Source: Caulobacterales bacterium (GTDB taxonomy: Bacteria > Pseudomonadota > Alphaproteobacteria > Caulobacterales > Parvularculaceae). From it: a stretch of DNA of 64,000 nt. The stretch's first letter is position 1. Each line of letters begins with the position of its first letter. The notes under the pieces were generated by a model. The model had not been told where the DNA came from and did no database searches. It saw only the letters and a list, made by a program, of their open reading frames with translations. Positions 51,611-59,701 of the stretch are shown one piece after another. A program made the translations under genes and the position numbers. The DNA is taken from NCBI GenBank assembly GCA_020638525.1, contig JACKIL010000005.1:191693-255692 (forward strand), given 5' to 3'.

Positions 51611-52807
51611 ATGCGCACGACCTCTCGCCCGCAAATCCTCCTGTCCGCCGTTGCGGCGCTCGCCCTTGCAGCCTGCTCAGGCGGGGGCGCTGCGACGCCC
51701 GACGCGAGCAAAGGCGGCGGAGACCCCGAGCTGCAGACGACGCTCGCCCCGCCCGCTCCGGAAGGAACGCTGAAGCTCAATGTCGAGAAGCTCGCCGACG
51801 GCCTCGTCAATCCGTGGAGCATCGCCTTCCTTCCCGACGGAACGATCCTCGTCACCGAGCGCCCCGGGCGCATTCGCATCATCCGCGACGGCGCGCTCGA
51901 CCCGACGCCGGTCGCCGGCGTGCCGGAAGTCTATGTCGGCGGCCAGGCCGGGCTGTTCGATGTTGTTCCGCACCCAGATTTTACGAACAATCATCTTCTC
52001 TATTTCGCCTATGCCCATGGAACGGCGAAAGCGAACGGCACGCGCATCGCCAGGGCGAAGTTCGACGGCGCTTCGCTGAGTGATGTCGAGATCCTCTATG
52101 ACGCAAAGCCGCTCAAAGACTCCAACCACCATTTCGGCGGACGGATCGTCTTCGCGCCCGATGGCAAACTCTTCTTCTCCGTCGGAGAAGGTTCAAAATA
52201 CAAAGAGCGCGCGCAGGTAATGTCGACGAGCTTCGGCGCTATCATCCGCCTCAACGATGACGGCACGATCCCGGGTGACAATCCGAGCTTCGGCGAAGGC
52301 TCGCTTCCTGAGCTCTGGACGAAGGGCCACCGCAACCCTCAAGGCCTTGCTTACGATCCCGTTCGCGGCGTCCTTTGGGAAACCGAACACGGGCCGCGCG
52401 GCGGCGACGAAGTGAACATAATCGAAAAAGGCCAAAATTACGGCTGGCCACTCGCCACTTATGGCATCGACTATAATGGCGCGCGCATTACGCCGTTTAC
52501 GGAGTATGAAGGCACCAAACAGCCCTTCAAGCACTGGACGCCTTCGCTCGGCACGTCGGGCCTTTCGGTCTATTACGGCGACCTTTTCCCCGCCGACTGG
52601 CAGGGTGATCTGCTCGTCGGCTCGATGGCGCTGCTCGCGCTTCATCGCGTCGACCTCGATGGCGACAGGGAAGTCGGAGAAGAGCGTTACCTCATCGGCG
52701 AACGCGTGCGCGATGTCCGCGTCGGCCCTGACGGAGCGATCTACGTGACGACTGAAGAGCATAGCGGCGAGCCGATCGGCACGGTGCTGCGGCTGACGCC
52801 GCAGTAG
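51611..52807 (+). CDS. PQQ-dependent sugar dehydrogenase family protein, lipoprotein
   Basis: Periplasmic beta-propeller of the soluble aldose dehydrogenase (YliI/Asd) type. The signal ends LALAACSGG, so it is probably lipid-anchored. Family segments: NPWSIAFLPDGTILVTERPG, KGHRNPQGLAYDP, ETEHGPRGGDEVN and NYGWPLATYG. Whether the host makes PQQ cannot be told here. It has 398 residues and GGAGG six bases before the ATG. Confidence 0.9.
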   Translation: MRTTSRPQILLSAVAALALAACSGGGAATPDASKGGGDPELQTTLAPPAPEGTLKLNVEKLADGLVNPWSIAFLPDGTILVTERPGRIRIIRDGALDPTPVAGVPEVYVGGQAGLFDVVPHPDFTNNHLLYFAYAHGTAKANGTRIARAKFDGASLSDVEILYDAKPLKDSNHHFGGRIVFAPDGKLFFSVGEGSKYKERAQVMSTSFGAIIRLNDDGTIPGDNPSFGEGSLPELWTKGHRNPQGLAYDPVRGVLWETEHGPRGGDEVNIIEKGQNYGWPLATYGIDYNGARITPFTEYEGTKQPFKHWTPSLGTSGLSVYYGDLFPADWQGDLLVGSMALLALHRVDLDGDREVGEERYLIGERVRDVRVGPDGAIYVTTEEHSGEPIGTVLRLTPQ

Positions 52808-52856
52808 AGCGCGTGAGTTTCGCGCGCATGACGGTAGTGTCTTCGTCTTCCGGGCG

Positions 52857-53765
52857 ATGGCGAGCGCCATGAGCGCCGCATCCCCTGAAAGAACTATGGA
52901 GCGATTGCGCGCGGCATTGCGCCATCAATATCGCGCGATCTTTCCGCAGTCAGGCATGTGGCAATACAATCGCCTGCCGCTCATCAGCGAAACACTCCCC
53001 TTTCTTCTCCTCTGGAGCCAGAAAGCGGCCAGCACGGTTGTGCTAAAATGGTTCTTCCTGAAGGCCGGTCTTTTGGAAGAAGCGCTGCGATACAATTCCT
53101 TCGTGCATGTCTTTGAGACAGAAATCTTCAAGAAGCGGCCTAGCTACGCGCACGCCGTCAAGAAGGCGCTTGAGAACGATGGTCTCCCGGTTCTTAAATT
53201 CGTGCGCGACCCGGCTGCGCGCGCCTTCAGCAGCTATCTGTTTCTCAACAGACCATTGCTCTATTCGCTGACTGACGATCCGGCCTTCTATTGGCGCCGC
53301 CGCGCGTTGCAATATGCGCGTGGCGCAAACGCGCCCGTCGATTCCATCTTTTCGTTCACGGAATTTCTTTCCTGGCTGAACGAAGAAGCCCGGCCGGACA
53401 TCGACGGGCACCTCGCCCCGCAATACACCAAGATCGAAGAACAGCTCGGCACGCGGCTGCAAATTTATCGCGCGGAAATGCTGGATGAGGCGATCGCTGA
53501 AATCGAGACGCGGTTCGCCCTTCCCCGAACGTCTCACGAAGAGCTGAACGCTATCCGCGAGTCGAAACATCACAGGCCCAAGGACCCTCGAGCCGACACG
53601 CTTGAACGGATCATCAATGAAGGATTACCCAATCCCGCAACGACGCGTCTTCGCCTTCCGGAGTTCGACACGGCGACCATGCAAGCCTATCCGAAAGTGA
53701 AGGCTCTCATCAGCGCCTATTTCGCGGATGACTATCGCGCCTATGGCTACAAACTCGACGAATGA
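52857..53765 (+). CDS. Sulfotransferase family protein
   Basis: Likely transfers sulfate from PAPS to a hydroxyl group of a glycan or lipid. The 5'-phosphosulfate loop is WSQKAAST (residues 53-60) and the 3'-phosphate motif is FVRDPAARAFSSY (RDP 117-119, S125), both in the right order. The acceptor is unknown. It has 302 residues, and a second ATG at 52869 is possible. It follows the sugar dehydrogenase by 49 bases and overlaps the convergent transporter by 19 bases. Confidence 0.8.
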   Translation: MASAMSAASPERTMERLRAALRHQYRAIFPQSGMWQYNRLPLISETLPFLLLWSQKAASTVVLKWFFLKAGLLEEALRYNSFVHVFETEIFKKRPSYAHAVKKALENDGLPVLKFVRDPAARAFSSYLFLNRPLLYSLTDDPAFYWRRRALQYARGANAPVDSIFSFTEFLSWLNEEARPDIDGHLAPQYTKIEEQLGTRLQIYRAEMLDEAIAEIETRFALPRTSHEELNAIRESKHHRPKDPRADTLERIINEGLPNPATTRLRLPEFDTATMQAYPKVKALISAYFADDYRAYGYKLDE

Positions 53766-55312
53766 GCGCTCAGCGCTGACTCGTTCTTTTTCTCACTATC
53801 CCGTGGCGTCATTCCGGTGAAGGCAAGCCGGACAAGAACTGCGCCGCAGCCAAGCATGATGATGAGGCCCGGCACGCCGCCGAGCGTCGACAGCATGCGA
53901 ATGCCGTCAACGCCGTTGGTCGAGGTCATGACCCAGGCGACAGCGCCGATAAGAACGCCCCAGAAAATCTTGATCCACAGCCCTGCGCCTTTCGCTTCAT
54001 CTTCCTGACGCCGCTCCTTTAGGCAAACGCTCGCAATCGAGTGCGTGTTTGAATCCATCGCCGTGACGAAGGAAATGAAAGTCGTGAAGACGAACGTCGA
54101 TGCGAATACGGCCGTCCATGGCAGCGCGTCGAGAAGCGAGTACATCACGGCTTCAGGCCCGTCATTCCTCAAAGCCGCAGTTAGGTCGCCGCCGCTTGAA
54201 AGGTCGAGCTGAATTGCGGCGCCTCCGAAGATGATCATCCATAGCATGCCGAAAAGCGCCGGTGCGACAAGATTGAAAAGTATGAATTCGCGCACCGTGT
54301 AACCGACAGAAATTCGCCCGAGGAAAAGCGCTGTAATTGGCGCCCAGGCAAGCCAGTTCGCATAATAGAAAATCGTCCAGTCGCGCGACCAGCTGCTATC
54401 TGCTCCGAACCCGAGATCGAGGCTTCGCGGGAGAAAATCCCGCGCATATTCGAACACGCCTTCCGCGCCGAGGCGAAAGATTGCGAATGTCGGCCCGGCG
54501 AATAGCACAAAAGCAGCCAGCATAAAGAAGAAGCGAATGTTGATGTCAGACAGAAACTTGATGCCGCGCTGAAGGCCGCTCACTGACGAAACAACATATG
54601 TCGCGACGATGACCCCAGTGATGACGAGCCGGATGATGACGCCGTCTTGAAGCCCCGTCACGGCGCCGATCCCGCCCGACAATGTCATCACCCCGGCGCC
54701 GAGCGAGGCCGCAACGCCCGCGACAAGCGCGAACAACGCCGCGGCATCAATAATCGCCGCGCCCTTTCCGCGAACGAGATCTCCAAAGACGACGGAGAGC
54801 GGGCCGCTCAGCGAGTAAGGCGCTTTGAAATTGTAATAGGCGAGCGCGAACGCGAGCGATGGCACCGCATAAATTGAATAGGGCGTTATCGACCAGTGCA
54901 TGAATAGCGTCGAAATCGCGAAAGCAGCCGCCCCTTCGGTACGCTTGGCGACATGCGCGAATTCGGGCGGGCTGTTCAGATGGAAGAGCGGCTCGGCCGT
55001 GCCCCAGAAGAGGATTCCAGTCGCAATTGTCGTACACAGAGTAATCGCAAACCAGTTCCAGCGCTTGAGAACGGGCTTCGCCCCTTCGCCCCCAATACGC
55101 ACCGCGCCAAGTGGCGAGAAGAATATTCCCGCCATGAGCAGCACTGCGCCAAAGGATGAAAGACTGAAGAGCCAGCCGATATTTTCGAGGATCCACTCAT
55201 TCGCCGCCGTCGCTGCAGCAAGAAAATCCTTAAAGTCGATCAGGCTCGCCGAAAGAGCCAGCACCAGGATCAGCGCGGGCGGCCAGAAGACAAGCGGGCG
55301 GGTATGTCTCAA
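53747..55312 (-). CDS. BCCT family betaine/carnitine/choline transporter
   Basis: Sodium- or proton-coupled uptake of a quaternary ammonium compound, often for osmoprotection. About 12 membrane segments. Signatures are NLAW-type WTIFYYANWLAWAPITALFL, GRISVGYTVREFI, HWSITPYSIYAVPSLAFALA and TTFISFVTAMDSNTHSIASV. It has 521 residues. The start codon is a TTG at 55312; no ATG precedes the first helix. Confidence 0.92.
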   Translation of the reverse strand: MRHTRPLVFWPPALILVLALSASLIDFKDFLAAATAANEWILENIGWLFSLSSFGAVLLMAGIFFSPLGAVRIGGEGAKPVLKRWNWFAITLCTTIATGILFWGTAEPLFHLNSPPEFAHVAKRTEGAAAFAISTLFMHWSITPYSIYAVPSLAFALAYYNFKAPYSLSGPLSVVFGDLVRGKGAAIIDAAALFALVAGVAASLGAGVMTLSGGIGAVTGLQDGVIIRLVITGVIVATYVVSSVSGLQRGIKFLSDINIRFFFMLAAFVLFAGPTFAIFRLGAEGVFEYARDFLPRSLDLGFGADSSWSRDWTIFYYANWLAWAPITALFLGRISVGYTVREFILFNLVAPALFGMLWMIIFGGAAIQLDLSSGGDLTAALRNDGPEAVMYSLLDALPWTAVFASTFVFTTFISFVTAMDSNTHSIASVCLKERRQEDEAKGAGLWIKIFWGVLIGAVAWVMTSTNGVDGIRMLSTLGGVPGLIIMLGCGAVLVRLAFTGMTPRDSEKKNESALSAHSSSL

Positions 55313-55382
55313 TATCCTGAGGGGGATCAGTCTTGCTCCGGCCGGGATGATTTTGACGCATCATCGGCCATTCGGATGCAAA

Positions 55383-55427
55383 ATGCAAAAAGCCCCGCGC
55401 GCGAGCATTCGCGCGGGGCTTTTGCAT
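55383..55427 (-). terminator. Terminator of rpsP
   Basis: ATGCAAAA plus AGCCCCGCGCG pairs with CGCGCGGGGCT plus TTTGCAT, a very long stem over a short loop, with T-residues on the minus strand, 45 bases after the rpsP stop. Confidence 0.85.
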
Positions 55428-55472
55428 GTGGTGAATTTCGCGCGCGCAGCTAACGCAGCGCGCGAAGAAACG

Positions 55473-55847
55473 TTATTCCGCAGCGGCCTCTTCGGCAGGC
55501 GCAGCCGCAGCAGCGGCGCGCTCGGCGCGTTCAGCGGCGCGCTCTTTCGCTTTGGCGTGCGGCTCGCCTTTTTTCGGATTGTCGCCATGCTGCCACTTCA
55601 CTAGTCCGTTCACCGAGAAGAAGCGCGCGACGCGATCCGTCGGCTGCGCGCCGACCGAAAGCCAGTATTTGGCGCGCTCTTCATTGTACTGAACGCGCTT
55701 CGGATCATCTTTCGCGAGCAGCGGGTTGAACGAGCCGATTTTCTCGATGAAGCGGCCATCGCGCGGGGCGCGGCCATCAGCGATGACGATTGAGTAGTAA
55801 GGGCGTTTCTTCGCACCGCCCCGCGTAAGTCTGATCTTGAGAGCCAT
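55473..55847 (-). CDS. rpsP: 30S ribosomal protein S16
   Basis: Small-subunit ribosomal protein. MALKIRLTRGGAKKRPYYSI and SVGAQPTDRVARFF are classic S16. The product is 124 residues because of an Ala/Glu-rich charged tail after about residue 85, as seen in several alphaproteobacteria. GGAAGAAG precedes the start. It is 33 bases downstream of ffh. The rimM, trmD and rplS genes that usually follow are absent; a terminator and a BCCT gene come next. Confidence 0.96.
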   Translation of the reverse strand: MALKIRLTRGGAKKRPYYSIVIADGRAPRDGRFIEKIGSFNPLLAKDDPKRVQYNEERAKYWLSVGAQPTDRVARFFSVNGLVKWQHGDNPKKGEPHAKAKERAAERAERAAAAAAPAEEAAAE

Positions 55848-55880
55848 TTTTTCTTCTTCCTTTCGATAATTCCGATTGTG

Positions 55881-57413
55881 TTATTTTTTCTTTCCAAGCC
55901 CCGGAAGGCCCATGCCGGGCGGCAACGCGCCACGGCCTGACAGAGCCTTCTCGATGGCGTCGAAGTCCACTTCTTCCGCACCCTGATCTTTCTTTCCCGA
56001 CGGCGCGCCGAGGGCCGACAGGTCTGGCGCGCCGCCCGCCATGGCGCCGCCCATCCCGCCCAGGCCGCCCATGCCCATCATCTGCTGGGCCATGCCCTTC
56101 ATGCCGCCTTTGCCCATCTTCTTCATCATGTCCGCCATCTGGCGGTGCGCTTTGAGAAGCTTGTTGACGTCCTGCACGGACGTGCCGGAGCCGGCGGCGA
56201 CGCGGATCTTGCGCTTGGCGTTCATCAGCGCAGGTTTCTTGCGCTCGGCTTTCGTCATCGACGAAATGATCGCTTCCTGGCGCGTGATTTCCTTGTCGTC
56301 GAAGCCGCCCGCCGCATCGAGCATCTTCTTGGCTTTGCCCATGCCCGGCATCAGGCCGAGGATCGCGCCCATACCGCCCATCTTGCGCATCTGGCGGAAC
56401 TGATCGGCGAGATCGTTCAAATCGAACTCGCCTTTCGCCATCTTCTTGGCCTGTTGCTTGGCCTTTTCGATGTCGAGATCTTCGGCGGCTTTTTCGACGA
56501 GCGAGACGATGTCGCCCATGCCGAGAATACGGCCTGCCATGCGGCGAGAGTCGAACACATCGAGCGCGTCGAGCTTTTCGCCAAGGCCGACAAATTTAAT
56601 CGGCGCGCCGGTGACCGCGCGCATTGAAAGAGCCGCGCCACCGCGCGCATCGCCATCCATCCGTGTCATGACGACGCCGGAGACAGGCACGCGTTCCTTG
56701 AATTTCTCGGCCGTACGGACGGCGTCCTGGCCCGTAAGCGAGTCAACGACGAGCAGCGTTTCGATGGGGCGCGCGATTTTGTGAATCTCAGCGACTTCGG
56801 CCATCAACTGTTCGTCGATCGAGAGCCGGCCGGCTGTGTCGAGCATGACGACATCGAAGCCGCCGAGTTTCGCCGCTTCAAGCGCGCGGCGCGTAATATC
56901 AACCGGCGACTGACCCGCGATGATGGGAAGCGTCTTGACGTCCGTTTGCTCGCCGAGAATTTTAAGCTGCTCTTGCGCGGCCGGGCGGCGCGTATCGAGC
57001 GAGGCCATAAGGACCTTTTTCTTCTCGCGATCCTGAAGGCGCTTGGCGATCTTCGCGGTCGTCGTCGTTTTACCGGAGCCTTGCAGGCCGACCATCAGGA
57101 TCGGCGCGGGCGGCGCCATGGCGAAGCTCAGAGCGGCGTCCTCGGCGTCGCCGCCGAGCATGTCGACAAGCGCGTCGTGGACGATCTTCACAACCTGCTG
57201 GCCGGGCGTGACCGAGCGCAACACTTCCGCGCCGACAGCGCGCTCTTTCACCTTGGCGATGAAGTCCTTCGCGACCGGAAGCGCGACGTCAGCCTCCAGC
57301 AGCGCCACGCGAACCTCGCGCAGCGCTTCCGTCACGTCCTTTTCTTCGAGAGACCCGCGGCCGCGGAGCTTCTCGAAGATTGAACCAAGCCGATCGCTCA
57401 GGCTTTCAAACAT
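55881..57413 (-). CDS. ffh: Signal recognition particle protein Ffh
   Basis: GTPase that binds signal sequences with 4.5S RNA. N-domain (1-90), P-loop VGLQGSGKTTTTAK (108-121), DTAGR, TRMDGDARGG (usually TKxD), and a Met-rich M domain (from about 310) with GMGDIVSLVEKA, RKMGGMGAILGLMPGMGKA and an RRIRVAAGSGTSVQDVN-like RNA-binding helix (KRKIRVAAGSGTSVQDVN). The ATG at 57413 follows AAGAGG (510 residues). First gene of ffh-rpsP. Confidence 0.96.
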   Translation of the reverse strand: MFESLSDRLGSIFEKLRGRGSLEEKDVTEALREVRVALLEADVALPVAKDFIAKVKERAVGAEVLRSVTPGQQVVKIVHDALVDMLGGDAEDAALSFAMAPPAPILMVGLQGSGKTTTTAKIAKRLQDREKKKVLMASLDTRRPAAQEQLKILGEQTDVKTLPIIAGQSPVDITRRALEAAKLGGFDVVMLDTAGRLSIDEQLMAEVAEIHKIARPIETLLVVDSLTGQDAVRTAEKFKERVPVSGVVMTRMDGDARGGAALSMRAVTGAPIKFVGLGEKLDALDVFDSRRMAGRILGMGDIVSLVEKAAEDLDIEKAKQQAKKMAKGEFDLNDLADQFRQMRKMGGMGAILGLMPGMGKAKKMLDAAGGFDDKEITRQEAIISSMTKAERKKPALMNAKRKIRVAAGSGTSVQDVNKLLKAHRQMADMMKKMGKGGMKGMAQQMMGMGGLGGMGGAMAGGAPDLSALGAPSGKKDQGAEEVDFDAIEKALSGRGALPPGMGLPGLGKKK

Positions 57414-57600
57414 GCCTCTTCCTTCCTCTTTCCCGACAGCCCAAGGCCGTTCCCGCTCGCCGCCGCAGGCGAAGGCCTGCAATCCGGAATCCCGAGCGGC
57501 GGCGAACGAGGCCCGTGCGCGAAGGCGCACAAAACAAGATCGCCGCCGCGAGGGCGTTACCCCGGCGGCGGGACATCCCCGGCCTCGTCCCTTTTTCTCA

Positions 57601-57671
57601 TATAGGGGGTCGTGCCAGCAGACGCGGGAAAAGACGGATTTCCCGAAAATCGGCCGGTTCTATAGGGGGTC
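57601..57671 (-). promoter_or_regulatory. Repeated TATAGGGGGTC elements upstream of ffh, candidate promoters
   Basis: TATAGGGGGTC occurs at 57601-57611 and 57661-57671, exactly 60 bases apart, in the gap upstream of ffh. On the minus strand the second gives TTGCCT-17-TATAGA, a plausible housekeeping promoter; the first gives TATATG with no clear -35 element. The rest of 57414-57699 shows no gene. Confidence 0.45.
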
Positions 57672-57699
57672 TGGGCTAAGAAGGCAAGCGGAGACCTGC

Positions 57700-58278
57700 T
57701 CAAAGGTGTTTTTGGAGGGCACCTTCAATTTCGTAGCCCAGACGCCGCTTCGCAAAATCGTCTAACCGGCCCAAGAAACCCGACAGAATTACGGTCACTG
57801 CGCAACCGTTAAGCTCTGCTTCATATTGCGTATCATCGTCCTTCAGCTCCTGAGCAGGAACGATAATTCCTTGTATTTCCCGCGACACATCCGATCCATT
57901 GCAGACGATAATTCGCGGTGTATGCCTCTGAAGTTGAGCCTCCAAATACTCTCGGCAGTTCCCGATAATCCCACTCTTACCTCTTGATGGCCACTTCGCG
58001 CACGCACATTTGACGAGATCCGTATGCGCAGCATTGCCTTCGGAATGTAATCTTATGCTCTGAGACACCTTTCCAAAATCGGCAAAATATGAATGACGAT
58101 CCAATTCATTATCGAGAGCTATCAGCAGATCGTCCAATGACCGCGACGTTGGTTCGTCCTTAGGGTTGAGGCCTATGATCCAAATCGTGGCATCCGGATT
58201 ACCCTCAATGAACTCGTCGGGGCGGTAATTCCGGTTGAACCGCAGTTCATAAGCTTCGCATTTCCTACACACGTGCAT
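57700..58278 (-). CDS. Uracil-DNA glycosylase-like protein with Fe-S cysteines
   Basis: UDG superfamily fold, possibly a base-excision enzyme. In the 192-residue form (ATG 58278; GTG 58284 is an alternative) C4/C7 (CRKC) plus C91 and C107, separated by 15 residues, match the CxxC...Cx15C cluster pattern of family 4-type Fe-S glycosylases. IWIIGLNPKDEP (36-39 GLNP) stands where motif A lies, and TDLVKCACAKW and PRIIVCNGSDVS match the following strands. The usual C-terminal HPS motif is missing (ILSGFLGRLDD). Base composition is visibly poorer in GC than neighbours. It lies 15 bases after the symporter gene. Confidence 0.65.
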   Translation of the reverse strand: MHVCRKCEAYELRFNRNYRPDEFIEGNPDATIWIIGLNPKDEPTSRSLDDLLIALDNELDRHSYFADFGKVSQSIRLHSEGNAAHTDLVKCACAKWPSRGKSGIIGNCREYLEAQLQRHTPRIIVCNGSDVSREIQGIIVPAQELKDDDTQYEAELNGCAVTVILSGFLGRLDDFAKRRLGYEIEGALQKHL

Positions 58279-58293
58279 AAGCACCTACGTTTG

Positions 58294-59562
58294 CTAAGCC
58301 ACCGGTTTGGCCCGGAAGACCTCCTCGTCGAGTTCGCCTTCCCATTTGGCGACAGCAACGGCGACCGCCGTGTCGCCCGTGACGTTGACGACCGTGCGCA
58401 TCATGTCAAGCAGGCGGTCGAACGGGAAGATGAAGCCGATGATGAGCGCCGTGTGCTCGGGTGTCACGTTGAAGACGTCGAGCACGATCGAGAGCAGGAA
58501 GAGCGAGGCCGAGGGAACGCCCGCCGTGCCGATGGAGACGAGCGCGGCGGTGAGCGCGATCAGGAAGTAGTGTTGCGGTTCGAGCGTGTAACCAAAGGCT
58601 TGCGCGGTGAAGAGCGCGACGATGCCGAGGTAGAGCGACGTGCCATCCATATTGATCGTCGCGCCAAGCGGCAGCACCGAGCCCGCGACCGACTTCTGCA
58701 CGCCGAGATTTTCCTGCACGACGCGAATGGTGACAGGGAGCGTCGCCGACGATGACGACGTCGAATAAGCGACCATCTGCGCGTCGAGAATGCCGCGGAA
58801 GTAATTGACGAAGGGCAAGCGCAGAATGAACCGCACAAGCCCGCCATAGACGATCAGCATGTGCAGCGCGCAGCCGAGATAGACCGCGATCGTCAGCTTG
58901 AAGATCGCCGTAAAAGTCGCAATGCCTTGCGTGCCCGCGACATAAGCGATGAGGCCGAAGACGCCGAAGGGCGCAAGCTCCATGATGATGTGGGTCATCT
59001 TGAGGACGCCTTCTGACGCCGCCTCGAAGAAACGGCCCGCCGGCGCGCCTTCCTCGCTCGCCATCAGAATGCCGACGCCAAGCAGGAGCGCGAAGAAGAT
59101 GACGGCGAGCATGTCGCCCTGAACAAGCGCAGCGAAGGGGTTTTCCGGAATGATCGCCATCAGCCGCTCGCCGAGCGGGCGCGCCTCGCCGAGCGCTTTC
59201 GGCGCCACGCCGCCCAGATCAACGCCTTTGCCAGGCTGGAAGATCGTCCCCATGAGAAGGCCCATGAGGTTCGCGAAAAAGGTCGTGAGAATGTAGAGGA
59301 CAAACGCTTTGACGCCGATGGTCCCGAGCTTCTTCGGGTCGCCCATGGCGTAGATGCCGGCGACGAGCGTGAAGAAAACGAGCGGCACGACGATCATCCG
59401 TATCAGGCGGATGAAGACATCGCCGACGACTTTCGTCTTCAGCAGTAAAGCCTCAGCGGCGCCCGCCTCCATCGTCTGTGAGACGACAAGGCCGAAGATG
59501 ACGCCGAGAACAAGGCCCAGAAACACCCGCTTCCACAGCTTGATTCCAAACCACCAGGCCAT
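58294..59562 (-). CDS. Dicarboxylate/amino acid:cation symporter (DAACS family)
   Basis: GltP/DctA-like secondary transporter for C4-dicarboxylates or glutamate/aspartate. The serine-rich loop AYSTSSSSATLPVT and ATINMDGTSLYLG, plus FDRLLDMMRTVVNVTGD near the end, are the substrate and cation sites of the family. The ATG at 59562 follows GAGGAGAG (422 residues, eight-helix-plus-hairpins fold). The UDG-like gene follows on the same strand and may be read through from it. Confidence 0.93.
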   Translation of the reverse strand: MAWWFGIKLWKRVFLGLVLGVIFGLVVSQTMEAGAAEALLLKTKVVGDVFIRLIRMIVVPLVFFTLVAGIYAMGDPKKLGTIGVKAFVLYILTTFFANLMGLLMGTIFQPGKGVDLGGVAPKALGEARPLGERLMAIIPENPFAALVQGDMLAVIFFALLLGVGILMASEEGAPAGRFFEAASEGVLKMTHIIMELAPFGVFGLIAYVAGTQGIATFTAIFKLTIAVYLGCALHMLIVYGGLVRFILRLPFVNYFRGILDAQMVAYSTSSSSATLPVTIRVVQENLGVQKSVAGSVLPLGATINMDGTSLYLGIVALFTAQAFGYTLEPQHYFLIALTAALVSIGTAGVPSASLFLLSIVLDVFNVTPEHTALIIGFIFPFDRLLDMMRTVVNVTGDTAVAVAVAKWEGELDEEVFRAKPVA

Positions 59563-59641
59563 CAGCGCTCTCTCCTCGCAGCAACGGCGCAATTCGCGCC
59601 GGATTTGGCGAGCGACCGTAGAGGGTTTGCTGCAAATGTTG

Positions 59642-59669
59642 AAGGCCCGGCGATCACTCGCCGGGCCTT
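59642..59669. terminator. Hairpin after the S9 peptidase gene
   Basis: AAGGCCCGGCGA and TCGCCGGGCCTT form a perfect 12-bp stem over four bases, 32 bases after the peptidase stop on the minus strand. A T-run is absent, so termination may be partial. Confidence 0.55.
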
Positions 59670-59701
59670 CAACGCGTTTCGATTGAGAAATGGTCCGCCG
59701 A

